Of a stretch of DNA of 64,000 nt, positions 1 through 10,864 are shown in pieces. Location of the stretch: positions 872,501-936,500 of the forward strand of contig WAEK01000016.1 of NCBI GenBank assembly GCA_011634665.1, written 5' to 3'. Origin of the DNA: Mortierella sp. BCC40632 (taxonomy: Eukaryota > Mortierellomycota > Mortierellomycetes > Mortierellales > Mortierellaceae). The notes beneath the pieces are model-generated. The model saw only the letters and a list, made by a program, of their open reading frames with translations. It was not told where the DNA came from and did no database searches. How positions within the stretch are numbered: position 1 is the stretch's first letter; the number at the start of each line of letters is the position of its first letter. The translations under genes and the position numbers were made by a program.

Positions 1-38
1 GAGGGGAGGGGAGGGGGGGGGGCGGTATGAATACTGAC

Positions 39-366
39 CTGGTTCTTGACATCCGGTATCCGGAGTTTGGCCATTCCTCGCCTCCGATGTCCCTTCTCAA
101 ACTCATTCACAAACAAGTCTTCTGTCTCTTTGATTAGGTCGTTCACGACATTGGAGCTCATAAAGTAGGATGGTCGGAGCTTTGAAGCCTCAAATGCCTT
201 GGATGCTTTCCATCCTGCAGTCTTGTCGAATTTTTTCATAATCTTGACAAACCCTGTATTATTCAGGATCTAAGAGGTATTCATTCACCCACACACAGAC
301 ACACAGACATACAGACACACAGACACCCAAAAAAGTATTAGTGGCGAATCAAGCAAAAAAAAATAA

Positions 367-397
<31 letters not shown>

Positions 398-2322
398 AAG
401 AAGACTAATTAGGATCTTGGACCGTATAAGAGGCCATGTTTGAGCTGTTTTACCTTGTAATTCTTGAGCATCTCTAAACTACGATAAAATTCGTAGAGGG
501 CCGATTTGATGCGAGTTCGCGCGACTTTGTGGTTCATGTGCTGAAGTTGGCGCTTCTCATCATCCAATACGAGCTGCTTCTGGTAAGTGACTGGATCGAC
601 GACCGTCAGGGCTAGAGAGTCCTCACGTCGGAGGGTTTCGCCAGTTCTACGACGCAAACCAGATGACGACACACCGTTTTCATCCCGATCGCCGCCACTT
701 GGGGGTTCAATAGGTGGCGCTTCCGTAATGACTAGTACATTTGGATCTGGGGTGGGGCTCCCGATATGCTCGGAGGCACATGCTTGAGTATTCACGACGA
801 CGGCGGGGACTGGGCCAGGAACGATAGTGACATCCTCATGGGTAATCGTATCAGTCCTCATCAGATTACCGATCCCGCTCCTGACTTTTGTCCACTCGGT
901 CTGATACCATCCACCTTCTGTCTGCAACTTTGCCTGGAGAAGAAGAGATCGAGATGGAGGGAGGGGGGGAAAAGGGGAGAGAGAAAGAGAGAGGAGAGAG
1001 AAAGAGTAGACGCAGTGTTAGCAAAGCGCATCAATTGAAGTATGATCTTTTAACCGGCCACATATGCAAGAAGGGAAAAAAAAATAATAATAATAAAAAA
1101 AAAAAAAAAAGGCCTTACAATTCTCTCATCATATCGTCGCTTCCATTCATTGGCGACATAGAGTTGTTGCCTGATCACCTTGAACTTTGTCTCAGCCTCT
1201 AGTTCTCGCTCTATAATCAGCACAGCAAAATCAACAAGAGCCGTCAACATCAGCCGCGCAAAAAAAAAAAAAAAAAAAAAACAAACAAAAAAAAAAAGCG
1301 CTCGGGCATCAAGAATTCTTCTAGAGAATGCAGATCTTGCCACGAGACTTGCCTCGGTAAAAGTCATCGATCGTCTCCAATTGTGAATCCAAAAACTTGA
1401 AGAATGCTTTTTCCTCGTATAAAAGTTGATCCATGACACTATCTAGCGAGTTGTTCTCAACTTTTGTTTTTGTTTTTTTTTTGTTTGTTTGCAAAGAACC
1501 CGGTATCCTAGATGTTAGGCACATGGTGTGTAGTTCAGAAAGTACAGATAAGGGTATGACCACATACCCCACCAACGTAGTAAAATTTTTTTTTCTCTCT
1601 CTCTTACCTGTGATGTACCGAGGTCTAGCCTCAGAATCTGGTGGGAGGATGTTGTTGATCTTGTGAGAGATGGTTTTGAAGATCTGGGGACTTGGTGTCC
1701 TTAATGCTCCAGGGGAATGGCCTCCTGAAAAACTTGGCTTCCTGGTTTTTTTTAGATGATTCGTGTTACTACCCTCTCCTCTTCCTTCTTCTACGTCGCG
1801 AAACTGGACTCCTCTCTCTTCATCATGGGAGATTTCAGTCTCGTCTGCCAAGGGTCCTGCAGGGCTTGCCCTCTCAAGAGCTGGGATAGAGTCGTAGCTT
1901 CGGAATCGATGGCGACTTGCACGGCTCAGGATCGGAGTCATTCCTGTGGGGGAGACTGGTCGAGCAGGCGTGGAAGGCAAAGCTGAGGCCGAGCTCGAAC
2001 GTGTCATTCCAGACAATCCTTGAAAGGACTGACGTGGATCTTCGAGTCCAGTTTCCAAAGAGGAAGGGTTGTTGAGCCCGCTTGCCGAGATGGACTCGGT
2101 CAAGGGATGAACGGATAGCAAGGGTGATGAAGTTTGTACAGCGGGGGGATCGGCAACGACGCGAAGTGCTTGAGTCTCCTCATCGGTCTCGAGCCGGTTG
2201 GTCTTGAGCTGGTTGAGGGCCCTCTCGATAGCCTTGAGGTATTTTTTGCCCTGCTTGTAATTGAGGTAGGCTTTGCGCCACTCAGGCACCACCTCGTCTT
2301 GGAGATATTTCGCAAACTTCAT
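39..2322 (-). CDS. SYG1: SPX-domain protein, SYG1/XPR1 family (5' part, runs off window)
   Basis: The first 542 residues of a SYG1/XPR1-type protein are visible. The family consists of SPX-EXS membrane proteins that bind inositol polyphosphates through the SPX domain and handle phosphate export or signalling. The protein opens with MKFAKYLQDEVVPEWRKAYL, a typical SPX start, followed by the lysine-rich KQGKKYLK helix. A Ser/Pro-rich insert (residues about 60-235) splits the SPX domain. The later SPX helices follow (LYEEKAFFKFLDSQLETIDDFY, then LEAETKFKVIRQQL) and the closing segment reads SALYEFYRSLEMLKNYK, FVKIMKKFDK. My exons on the minus strand are 2322-1608, 1460-1353, 1210-1119, 933-454 and 269-39, with all phases consistent. 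The intron after 1353 uses a GC donor (AG|GCAAGT). The EXS transmembrane domain must lie left of position 1. The gene diverges from the lipid synthase at 3900. Identification is firm; exact splice sites are inferred. Confidence 0.88.
361..398. repeat. (TAAA)n microsatellite inside a SYG1 intron
   Basis: About nine tandem AAAT units lie in the intron between the fourth and fifth visible SYG1 exons, with a CA-rich stretch just to the left (about 285-325). Confidence 0.8.
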
Positions 2323-3899
2323 GATGAAGGAAATTCACGCGTCTCGGGCTTTGGAATTGATGGGATGACGAAAATGGGCCTCGGTCGAGGGAGGAGGAGG
2401 GGGAAGGGCGTTGTCGGAGGAGTGGACCGAGAAAGAGATCTCTGAAAAGACGCGAAAGCGAGAGAATGGCCTGGTAAACGAGGACAAGAAGAAGAGGAAG
2501 AAGAAGAGGGGAAAAAGAAGAGGAGTTGGCCAACCGGCGAAGGTTTAAATAAAGGGGATGGTAAGAGAAAGGACTGCTATGGTCCTCGGTCGTCTACCAA
2601 AATATGCCTTTTTTTTTTTTATTCCGTTTCTTTTTCCTTCTCCCCCACAGGCGTCAATGGGTGGAAGGAGGTAGGAGGGGGTGTGGGCGCTCAGGAGATG
2701 ATGATGGAATGCAGGGGGAGTTGCACTGATGGAGAGATGTGCAAGTCGGCGCGTGGGAGAAGGATGGGCTGAAGGAGAATGAACCCTTCTGCGCCAAACG
2801 ATCCGAGAACTGAGATTGGAGGCTGAGGAGACTCAGCTGCAGGATCGGCACAAATTGCGGACAAGGATGGAAAACAGAGAATGAGGAGAGGCGAGCTGCA
2901 GTATGCAGACAGGGAGTGATGGAGAGAGTGTGAGAGTGAGAGCGTCAAGGATGGATGAATGGATGAGATCTTCTGGGGGATGGGGAATGAAAGAAAGAAG
3001 GATACAGACGTTGGTTGGCCGTTGGCCTTGTTTGTGCTTTCTTTTTCTCTTCTCTTCTCTCTCTTTTTTTTCTCACTCCTCCCTCCTCCCCCTCCTCCTC
3101 CTCTCAGCTCACATCTTCGTCCCATGTTGTCGCGCTTTCGTACGAGCGAGACAGTGCTTTTGGTTTGGCACACGGGCCAGGCAGTCGCTTCAGTAAGCAG
3201 ACCTGTCGACAGTCTGAGCATGTGTGCTGCTCAAGAAGGTAGATTCGAGCGCCGACTCGATTGAGTATGCCAAGCGCCTGTTACTCATCATAGGTAAACA
3301 GAGAAGACCCTACCTGCCTGCAGTCTTTCTCCACTCGTGGTAACGATTGCATACCTTGGGTTGCCACGGGACTCGTCCACTGCGCTTCCTCTGGTGAACA
3401 GGACGAAACGGGAGCGGGGACGAATGAGGCTAGAGTAGAGATCGCAGAAAGGCCTTGCAGGCTCTCTCGTTTGACGTTTTGCTGCTTCTGCTTCTGCTTC
3501 TGCTGCTGTGTCTCTGACACTGGCTAAATTCCACTCTGCTCGCGTGTCTTGTGGCGAAGCCTCTTCTTGGCTCAGGAGATTCTACTCCCTCCTGTTTTTC
3601 TGCACTACCTCCAATCTTCTCTGCATTGAACCCATCCCTGAATTCAGGGAGAGAAAAAAACGGTTGGACTCTGCACCTGCAGGTAGTGTCACCCAAGGGT
3701 CTGGACACCCAGATTTGAAGGCGAGTCTTTATCGTTTCTCACTCTCACTCTCTCACTCTCTCTATTTTTTTTCCCTTTCTTTTCTTTTCTCACTCCCACT
3801 CACTTTCTTGCTCAGGCACTTGCATTCACCACTCTCATTCTCGTACAAGACATTCAGCATTCATTCCATTCGGTCTCATTCGATTTCATCAACTTCTCC
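2323..3899. other. Divergent intergenic region between SYG1 and the lipid synthase
   Basis: About 1.6 kb with no supported gene. The left side (2380-2530) is purine-rich on the plus strand, so pyrimidine-rich as a leader for SYG1. The right side (3030-3110 and 3725-3900) is CT-rich on the plus strand and probably is the leader of the lipid synthase. The open frames here are low-complexity by-products. Confidence 0.6.
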
Positions 3900-5067
3900 A
3901 TGGGTCAACTGAGACGCGCCTTCTCGCAACGTTACAAGCTCACGCCGCAGAGCCTTGGCGTCTCGCTGCTAGTCTGCACCATCTTTGCCCTGACGCTCTA
4001 CCTGATGGTATTTTGTCTCGCAGCAGTCCCCATCTCTCCCTCCTTCTCTCTATTCCAAGACATGAGCTGCTCCGTAAACCCGACTAACGCAGCACCTATT
4101 CCGGCTCCTCTTTTTCTAGAATGTAATGGCAAACGTTGCCTCATACCTCTCTCCCGAAAACACCGACACACCCAAACTGACGGATCGCCTCTTCGAGACC
4201 ATGCCATCTATTACTTTACTCTGGCTCACAGACCTGGCAGACGCCCTCCTCTTCCTTCCAACGATCTTTCTCGTTCTCACGCACTACCGTCCGCTTTATC
4301 TCCTCTGCAAGGTCCTTTTGACATGGTCCCTTTGCAACCTCATGCGCATCACAACCGTCGCTATCACCTCCTTTCCAGATCCACGCGATGGTTGTGTTCA
4401 CTCTGTGGGCGAGTTCTTTTCGACCTTCACTCTCCACCGCTGTGGAGATTGTATGTTCAGTGGGCATACGGTCATCTTTGTCATTTCAGCCCTTGTTTGG
4501 ACAGCTCACGGTTACCATCGGTTCCCACATCGACTCCGATGGCTAGCCATCATCTGCCTGGTGTTTGTCTGGTGTCTCTGTTTGGGATCTGCCCTGATCG
4601 TGATTTCAAATCGCGCCCATTACACAGTGGACGTCCTCGTGGCCTTTTATATCGCCGGAGGCAATTTCTACTTTTGGACCTACATCCTGGATCGTTACGT
4701 CGAAGGAAAAGGTCGACTCCGAGATTTGACCCACCCTTGGGGCGAAGGAAAAGATCCCAGACCTCATGCACAGCGACGGATCGATGAGCGCTGTCAAAGA
4801 ATAGACCCACATCCTCTTCAAGAAGATGAAGAGGGCACAATAGGCACTCTGGAAAAGGCCAACACCTCTGGCCAAACCAACGATCTTGGAACTCGACCAA
4901 GCCTAGAAATTGACGATCGATCCTCCTCTATCCTAGAGATTCCACCTCTTGAACGTATCCCACCCTTGACGAGCTCGCTTTATGAGCTGAGCCTCCGATC
5001 TATACCACTGGATGAGCCAACTGCCAGCCATTTCTCCAGCATACCCGAGAGGACCATACCATCATAG
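3900..5067 (+). CDS. Sphingomyelin-synthase-like phosphotransferase (PAP2_C family)
   Basis: A 351-residue multi-pass membrane protein. It has two exons, 3900-4007 and 4120-5067; the intron starts ATG|GTATTT and ends TTTCTAG. It carries both diagnostic motifs of sphingomyelin/ceramide-phosphoethanolamine synthases: CGDCMFSGHT at about residues 144-153 and HYTVDVLVAFY at about 203-213. The family catalytic triad is intact: His152, His203 and Asp207. These enzymes move a phospho-head group from a phospholipid onto ceramide in Golgi, ER or plasma membrane. About five hydrophobic segments precede a Ser/Pro-rich cytosolic tail of roughly 100 residues. Ascomycetes and basidiomycetes use AUR1-type inositol-phosphorylceramide synthase with different motifs, so this form is notable in a fungus. 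The head-group donor cannot be read from sequence, and no N-terminal SAM domain is seen. A CT-rich leader precedes the start. Confidence 0.85.
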
Positions 5068-5200
5068 AGCTCTATCATACATTCATTTTTATATATTTCA
5101 CCAATAACTACTTGCCCATCTATTATTTATTGCATTTGTATAGCATATCTTCTGAATTGAAGGGATTAAATGAGTGTTCTCGTAAAACTGTAATCCTGTG

Positions 5201-5207
<7 letters not shown>

Positions 5208-5234
<27 letters not shown>
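5208..5234. repeat. Poly-T tract between convergent genes
   Basis: A run of about 30 T lies 8 bp past the stop codon of the F-box gene and about 140 bp past the stop of the lipid synthase, in the short convergent gap (5068-5242). Confidence 0.8.
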
Positions 5235-5240
<6 letters not shown>

Positions 5241-5242
5241 AA

Positions 5243-6703
5243 TTAATCCAAATAATCTGCAGGACTCTCTTTGCCACGAAGATTTCCAGTACCGATCCCA
5301 GATAATTCACAGATATCTCGAAGCGCAATCTGCTTGTCCTCGTCTTCGTTCAGAATACCGTCCAGAATCCGGAGGGATGGCCAGGCCTGAATCATCCACT
5401 CGATCTCCTCTTCCCTCAGGTTCACTCTAAAATCTTCAAAGGCAAGCTTTTGCAGATTCTTTAGAGGCTCAAGGAGCTCGAGTCCTTCGCCTAGACGAAG
5501 ACTCAGACTTGATTTAAGGTAGTCGCCAGGACTATCTGTCAGATCCAAAAGGATTAATTGGGTCAGTTTGGAAAGCTGATGATAGGTGATAAAATGAGAC
5601 TCTTTCTCCGCGGGATCTGTGGTAGCACTCGTGATATAGATCCGGAAGAGCTGCAAATTCAAGCATGCCCATGGTGCCTCTGGTTGAATATCCTCTGTGA
5701 ATAGTGTTCCGCCCTCAATGGCTCGGAGGGTTGGGCATGAGGTAAGTGCCGTTAGAATCTGCTTGCTTGTCCAATCGTCGCTCACTACAAGTCCCTGAAG
5801 AGCTGTATAATGTCGCTGAAGAGACGGCTCAAGAAGCGGACTACAGCCGTAGCGATAGGGAGAGCAAGAGACATGAATAAACTTCATAGGCGGCAGAGCG
5901 TCAATGAGATGGATACCCAAACGGTGATCCAAACTCACAAGCGGTATGTCGAGCCAGAGCGCCTCAAGCCGTTGCAAATAGGGAAGAATAGTCTCAATTT
6001 CGAGTAAGGATTGCTGAGCGCGACGTTCGGATAAGTAGAGAAACCTGAGGTTCGGGCTGCGAGCCAACACATCCTGGACAAGAGCTGTTACACTGCTGTC
6101 AAATATGGACACCCTATTCAGATAGGGAAAGTTCACTACTGCTTGCGGCACCGAAAGGTCTTCATCCACCGCGCTGGTTACTCCTTGGAGAGATAGATGG
6201 CTCAAGTGAGTGCAGACTTGCATAAAAGCTGGATAAAGCTTCTCCGTAAAGGAGAGGCTGCCAAGTCTAAGCTGCTCTAGAAGGGGACATCCAAAGATGA
6301 CGGCAAGGGCCTTTTCACCAAGACCTCGAGCGCTCTTATCAACAAATTCTCGGAGAGTAGGCCGGTTATTCTGGACAAGAAGAATGACCAAGTCGTCAAA
6401 TGGCTTGTAGCTGCAGCTGTCAGATATTTGAAGCTTGCGCACCTGAGTGAATGGCGAAAAGGGACTCAAGTCCTTGGGAAAGTGGTGAATGAAAATCTCT
6501 CGAACGTGATGTCCATGTCTGGCCATTGTTTGGCTGGAGATGATGCCCTCCAAGTGCTTTCTCCAATGCAAAGTCGACCAAATCAGAGGAATCACGGTCT
6601 CGGACCATGCTCTGCATACAAGAGCACAGGACTTGAGGTCATTCACATCGAGAAAGTGACTAATGTGGGTCCTGATTTCGTTGAGTTCAAGTGCCTTTTC
6701 CAT
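5243..6703 (-). CDS. F-box / leucine-rich-repeat protein
   Basis: A single-exon gene of 486 residues. I start it at the ATG at 6703 (MEKALELNEIRTHI), since nothing upstream offers a better ATG. The N-terminus is an F-box: hydrophobic residues at FLDVNDLKSCALVCRAWS, then VIPLIWSTLHW, about residues 10-55. The rest consists of irregular leucine-rich repeats such as CPLLEQLRLGSLSF, LSHLSLQGV, SPNLRFLYLS and LEALWLDIPL. Such proteins are substrate adaptors of SCF (Skp1-cullin-F-box) ubiquitin ligases, the F-box binding Skp1 and the repeats the target. Large F-box/LRR families are common in Mortierella-type fungi. No target can be inferred. The 3' end faces the lipid synthase. Confidence 0.82.
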   Translation of the reverse strand: MEKALELNEIRTHISHFLDVNDLKSCALVCRAWSETVIPLIWSTLHWRKHLEGIISSQTMARHGHHVREIFIHHFPKDLSPFSPFTQVRKLQISDSCSYKPFDDLVILLVQNNRPTLREFVDKSARGLGEKALAVIFGCPLLEQLRLGSLSFTEKLYPAFMQVCTHLSHLSLQGVTSAVDEDLSVPQAVVNFPYLNRVSIFDSSVTALVQDVLARSPNLRFLYLSERRAQQSLLEIETILPYLQRLEALWLDIPLVSLDHRLGIHLIDALPPMKFIHVSCSPYRYGCSPLLEPSLQRHYTALQGLVVSDDWTSKQILTALTSCPTLRAIEGGTLFTEDIQPEAPWACLNLQLFRIYITSATTDPAEKESHFITYHQLSKLTQLILLDLTDSPGDYLKSSLSLRLGEGLELLEPLKNLQKLAFEDFRVNLREEEIEWMIQAWPSLRILDGILNEDEDKQIALRDICELSGIGTGNLRGKESPADYLD

Positions 6704-7119
6704 CTTTTTGGATACCAAGTCAGGGTAGGGGTGTTTTTTTCTTTGGTCGTTGCACAGAAATTTATAGAGTCAGCCAAAAACACTTCACCATGCTTCCTCA
6801 GCAGACCTCTCTTTGGAGCTAGCGATCATCTCTAAATATCATGTTGGGCATTTTTTTTTAATCTTCGCTCTATGACCATAGTGTGTACACAGGAGGACAT
6901 CAAAGCTGTTGCTTCTGGTCGCGGTATATTCAACGCACTTTAGCGCCATCGTTCATTCATTCGTTCCGTGGTAGGTGCGCCTAAAAATATGTCGATTACG
7001 CGCCTGTCCATCCCATTTCTCCTCCTATGCTGCTATTGCTCCTTTATTCTGTAATTTAGTGGTCGACATGGATAGGCTCCTATGTTCCCAGAGGTTCAAT
7101 TGAATATGAACAGAATTAG

Positions 7120-8030
7120 CTAAGTAAAAGGGTACCACAGGATCTAGATCCTACGCAGACTGATGCAAAGGAATAACAAAAGAAAGAAAGAAAAAAAGGC
7201 GGGGTCGATGCAAAGTAACTTACAGCAGTTGGTGGGTGGGCATTGCGCTCAAACTTGGAGCCACCAGGAGCAGTGGGGACTATAATTAAGGCAAGATTGG
7301 CCATGGAGTACGAGTAAGTATTAAAATAAGTCAGGCTTAGAAGTGTCGGCAAGACGATTTGCTCGCTCGGAATCGTGAACGATGCTCGTCATAGATCCGA
7401 TTGTAGCGAGTGGTAAATAGTCTGCAGGGGTTTGAGTATTCGAAAAGAGAAAGAATGCAAACTCCTTCGGCCTTAACAGTGAAAGTCAAGCACGGTTCAG
7501 ACAATGAGACTCCAAGGAACTGGACAGGATCGGACCTCCCTCCAGTTTTTTTTTTTTTTTGATGATCAAACGATGGACGCGAGAATGATCTCCTATCCTG
7601 TGCAGACAGTGACGATTCCTGTCCTTCCAATCCATCTGTCGCGCTTCTGCATGTTTCGAGTGGCCGAACTATTCCCGAAGGTCTTGGTTGTCGTGATCGC
7701 CAGAACTTCTCTCCTGATCCTAGGATTGCTGGTTTCCTGCCGAAAGAAATCACACACACGCACACAAAGGATCCATCCCACGTTCCAAGATCCATTACCA
7801 ATATAAGGATCAGGATGTCTCAACTCCTGAAGCTGGCGCTCAGCATCCTGAATAACCTTGGTGATCTGACGGGGCTGGATGAGGCCCTTGTTGGCATCAA
7901 ACTGCATTCTCAACTCGACGGCCTTGCGACGGAACAAGTTTGTGTCGATGTACCAGTCCTGGGCGGTCTTGAGCGATCGCTTGTACAGAGACTGGACAAG
8001 GCGGCGATGAGCAATTTGTGCCTCAGACAT
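7120..8030 (-). CDS. NDUFB9: Complex I accessory subunit NDUFB9/B22 (LYR protein)
   Basis: A small mitochondrial inner-membrane protein, an accessory subunit of NADH:ubiquinone oxidoreductase from the LYR family. Exon 1 (8030-7799) gives MSEAQIAHRRLVQSLYKRSL, where LYKR is the LYR-type motif, and later HPDPYI. Exon 2 (7279-7224) continues with VPTAPGGSKFERNAHPPTA. HPDPYI followed by an APGGSKF block is the hallmark of the B22 family, including the plant form. The last exon is less certain. An acceptor at 7144 gives a short ILWYPFT end (exon 7143-7120, 104 residues in total). An alternative AG eight bases upstream would give a longer 41-residue tail. The intron between exons 1 and 2 is about 520 bp. 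The gene is head-to-head with TRM12, with 335 bp between start codons. Confidence 0.85.
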
Positions 8031-8365
8031 GATGTTGTTGTTGATAGAAAGATGGAAGGTGGATGGAGTGGAGTGGAGAGAGAGAGAGAGAGAAGGAGAA
8101 AAAGAAGAACGTGCTCTTTTGTCGTTTGGCAAATAGAAAATGAGTTCGGAGGAATCAATCTGATTCGTTCACTTCCTTCTCATCCGTCCGTCGACCTCGG
8201 AGAATCCAGCATCGGATGGCTTTGCTCACAAAATAACCCAAAATGGGTCCACCAGGAAGCAAAGGGTGAGGAATATCACCTCCTCGCTACAGAAAGCCCC
8301 CCACCTGCTGCTTGATCTCGTCTGAAATTGATGCCGTCCTCCAGGAATCGAACGCACAGTCCATC
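8031..8365. promoter_or_regulatory. Short divergent promoter, NDUFB9 / TRM12
   Basis: The 335 bp between two opposing start codons must hold both core promoters. The half next to NDUFB9 is purine-rich on the plus strand (8070-8110), which is a pyrimidine-rich leader for that gene. No specific operator was recognised. Confidence 0.5.
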
Positions 8366-10258
8366 ATGTCATCGACAGTGCCCGTGATCCTCGTCCCCGC
8401 GAGCCTCACAAAGTCTCTCAAGTCAGAGCTCGACAGAGTCCAGTGGCGTGACAAGTCCAAACTCATCACTCGCCTCTCCCAGGTAGTTGCTACTCAGACC
8501 AAGCAAAGTGAGCTGATCAGTTATGGGTCTCAAGACAACTGGTCTCGACAGCTAGAACACTACAAGGACCAGACAGGAGTCGACTTGACCCAATTCATGG
8601 CGATGGCTCTCTTGCCACATCAGCGTTGGGACGTACCACAGCACCAGGCAGACGGTGATATACACTGGCTTCCTCTCTTCGATTTCTTTCAGCAACAATG
8701 TGACTCAAATAGCCAGGCAACCTCTACTGAGCTGCTCCTCGATGTCACAACTCAGAAGCTCGTCTACATATCATGGATTAACCCAACACACTTCACCACC
8801 CCACGCCATCTTTTAGCTCAAACACCACTTGAGAAGCTTCAGCAAGGTCTGAGTGCCTTGTTGACTCCGGTCCTCCAAGCATGGGCGAAGGAAGAAGACA
8901 ATCGCCTCGGACCTCAGGACTTGCCAGACTTGCTTGCATCAGTCCCACAGAAATGGGAGCATTATTCTGATTTTACACTTTTGCCACCAACCGCCTTCCT
9001 GGAACAACAATGGCCACTCATGATCCATCGGCTCTATACACTTGATCACCATTCATCAGAGCAGAACCTAGACAGAGAAGGCAAGGAAACAGGATCAGGA
9101 TATATCCAGAAACTTGAAGCAATTGTCCAGGATAGCTTACAATCTACACACATTGCTCGCAAAGCCATCATTCCTGTCGAGGACGTCTTGCGTAGACCCA
9201 AGATCCGACCTTTAACAGGCGACTGGGGAATCCACAACCAATTCAAATCCTGGATCGAAGACAGCGATGTTGGACTCTTGGAACATAAACACATGGCCGT
9301 CGCTACCTATGCTACCCCACCTTCAGCGCTCTTGAACCAGCAGGACGACAAAAACACACAGGATCCCGATTCATTATCTACCTCCATGGCGGATGCATCG
9401 CTTACTTCTCCCACGGTCGACAACTTTGCAGGCGCCTATTGGTCCATGACAGCCCAGAATCATGTTTGGTATGCTTGGGCACCCATGTTCACCATGTTTT
9501 CAGCAGGAAACATTACGGAGAAGGAACGTGTTGCTCATTCGCGACCTATTTTTGATGCACGGGACAAGGTTGTTGTTGATCTCTACGCAGGAATCGGATA
9601 TTTTGCGCTCGTCTATTTGGTCCATGCTCAGGCAAGACAAGTTCATGCTTGCGAGTGGAACCCCTGGAGTGTTGAAGGACTGGCTAGAGGAGCTGATCGA
9701 AATGGGATCTCTTGGCGCAAAGTTAGTTCAGGAGATGATGGTATCTCATCCTATTCGTCACAGATACCCTGTTCAACTGGTCACTTGAAGTCAAACGGGT
9801 CATCATCCACATCCATATCCAAAAGGACCATGTCTAAGAAACCAACTCCTCCTTTGGGAGAATTGATCATTTATCCAGGTGATAATGCGCAATGGATCTG
9901 TCACTTTGAGAACCAAGCCCATCACGTCAATCTAGGTCTGATCCCATCAGCTGAGGAAGGCTGGGTCTTAGGCGTGCGAGCACTCTCACCTCATGAGGGT
10001 GGCTACCTACATATCCACCACAATATTCGTGTTGGCGAAGAAGCGGCCTTCAAAAAGTACCTGCTTGAAACTTTGGTCAAACTGTTCAAGGAATGGAAAC
10101 CAATCAAACAAGGAGCTCAGGTAGAAGATGCCACGGACAAGGTGGAAGACCAGCCGCTGGAATGGTCGATTCATATCCGTCATATGGAAAACGTCAAGAG
10201 TTTTGCTCCAATGGTCTTTCATTTCGTGGCCGATGTAGAATGTCGGCCGATTCTCTAG
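8366..10258 (+). CDS. TRM12: tRNA-Phe wybutosine synthesis transferase TRM12/TYW2
   Basis: An intronless gene of 630 residues. The ATG at 8366 (MSSTVPVILVPASLTKSLK) is chosen because the open frame upstream starts only at a non-ATG codon. TYW2/Trm12 transfers the 3-amino-3-carboxypropyl group of S-adenosylmethionine to the 4-demethylwyosine of tRNA-Phe position 37 in the cytosol. The C-terminal Rossmann-type domain shows the cofactor loop VVDLYAGIGYFALVYLVHA (about residues 402-420), then HACEWNPWSVEGL, and the later block NLGLIPSAEEGW followed by GGYLHIHHN. All three are characteristic of TYW2. The length is greater than the yeast protein (462 residues) because of insertions in the N-terminal half and a spacer between the cofactor motifs. 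Confidence 0.9.
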   Translation: MSSTVPVILVPASLTKSLKSELDRVQWRDKSKLITRLSQVVATQTKQSELISYGSQDNWSRQLEHYKDQTGVDLTQFMAMALLPHQRWDVPQHQADGDIHWLPLFDFFQQQCDSNSQATSTELLLDVTTQKLVYISWINPTHFTTPRHLLAQTPLEKLQQGLSALLTPVLQAWAKEEDNRLGPQDLPDLLASVPQKWEHYSDFTLLPPTAFLEQQWPLMIHRLYTLDHHSSEQNLDREGKETGSGYIQKLEAIVQDSLQSTHIARKAIIPVEDVLRRPKIRPLTGDWGIHNQFKSWIEDSDVGLLEHKHMAVATYATPPSALLNQQDDKNTQDPDSLSTSMADASLTSPTVDNFAGAYWSMTAQNHVWYAWAPMFTMFSAGNITEKERVAHSRPIFDARDKVVVDLYAGIGYFALVYLVHAQARQVHACEWNPWSVEGLARGADRNGISWRKVSSGDDGISSYSSQIPCSTGHLKSNGSSSTSISKRTMSKKPTPPLGELIIYPGDNAQWICHFENQAHHVNLGLIPSAEEGWVLGVRALSPHEGGYLHIHHNIRVGEEAAFKKYLLETLVKLFKEWKPIKQGAQVEDATDKVEDQPLEWSIHIRHMENVKSFAPMVFHFVADVECRPIL

Positions 10259-10864
10259 ACTTGATTCCCTCCTCTCTTTTCTTTTTCCTTTTCATTTCCA
10301 TTTTCATTTTTTTTTTAAGCGTCTTTATTTACAAGACCTGATGACTATAATACAGAGTTTGATATGGGACGAATTTGGAAAAGTAAAAGAAAAAAGAGAA
10401 AAGAAAGAAAAGAAAAGAGTATGACGAGAAGAATGGCATGGAACAAAAAAAAAAAAGAAAGAAAGAAAGAAAGAAAAGAAAAGAAAAGTAAGAAAAAAAG
10501 AGTGGAGTGACAGATGGTGCATACAAAACAAAGGCGCCTTGAGCCAATGAGCATGGATGACTTTTTTTTTCTCTTATCCTCCTCCTCCATGTCGCTAAAA
10601 GGCCTTTTTAGGGTGTGGGTGTGGGTGTTTTTGTTTGATTTTGTGTGTTTGTGTGTGTGTGTGTTTGTGTTTTTTTTTTTGTATGGCGGGAGCGAATCGA
10701 AGACAGCGAGTGCCTTCAAAAAGAAACTTGAACACTCTCTATATTCTTCTCCAACTCTTTCTTCAAAGATTCATGACAACAACGGTGGCGACGATGACGA
10801 CGACGAAAGCGATCCATAGGGAAGAGGAAGGTGGTCAAAAGAGCTAAAGAGGCTAAGAAATAGC
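10259..10864. other. Convergent 3' region, TRM12 / MEF2-like gene
   Basis: About 600 bp without a gene. It contains T-rich sequence just after the TRM12 stop, an A/G-rich stretch (10375-10500) and a GT-rich stretch (10612-10680). It is presumably 3' UTR of both genes. Confidence 0.6.
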
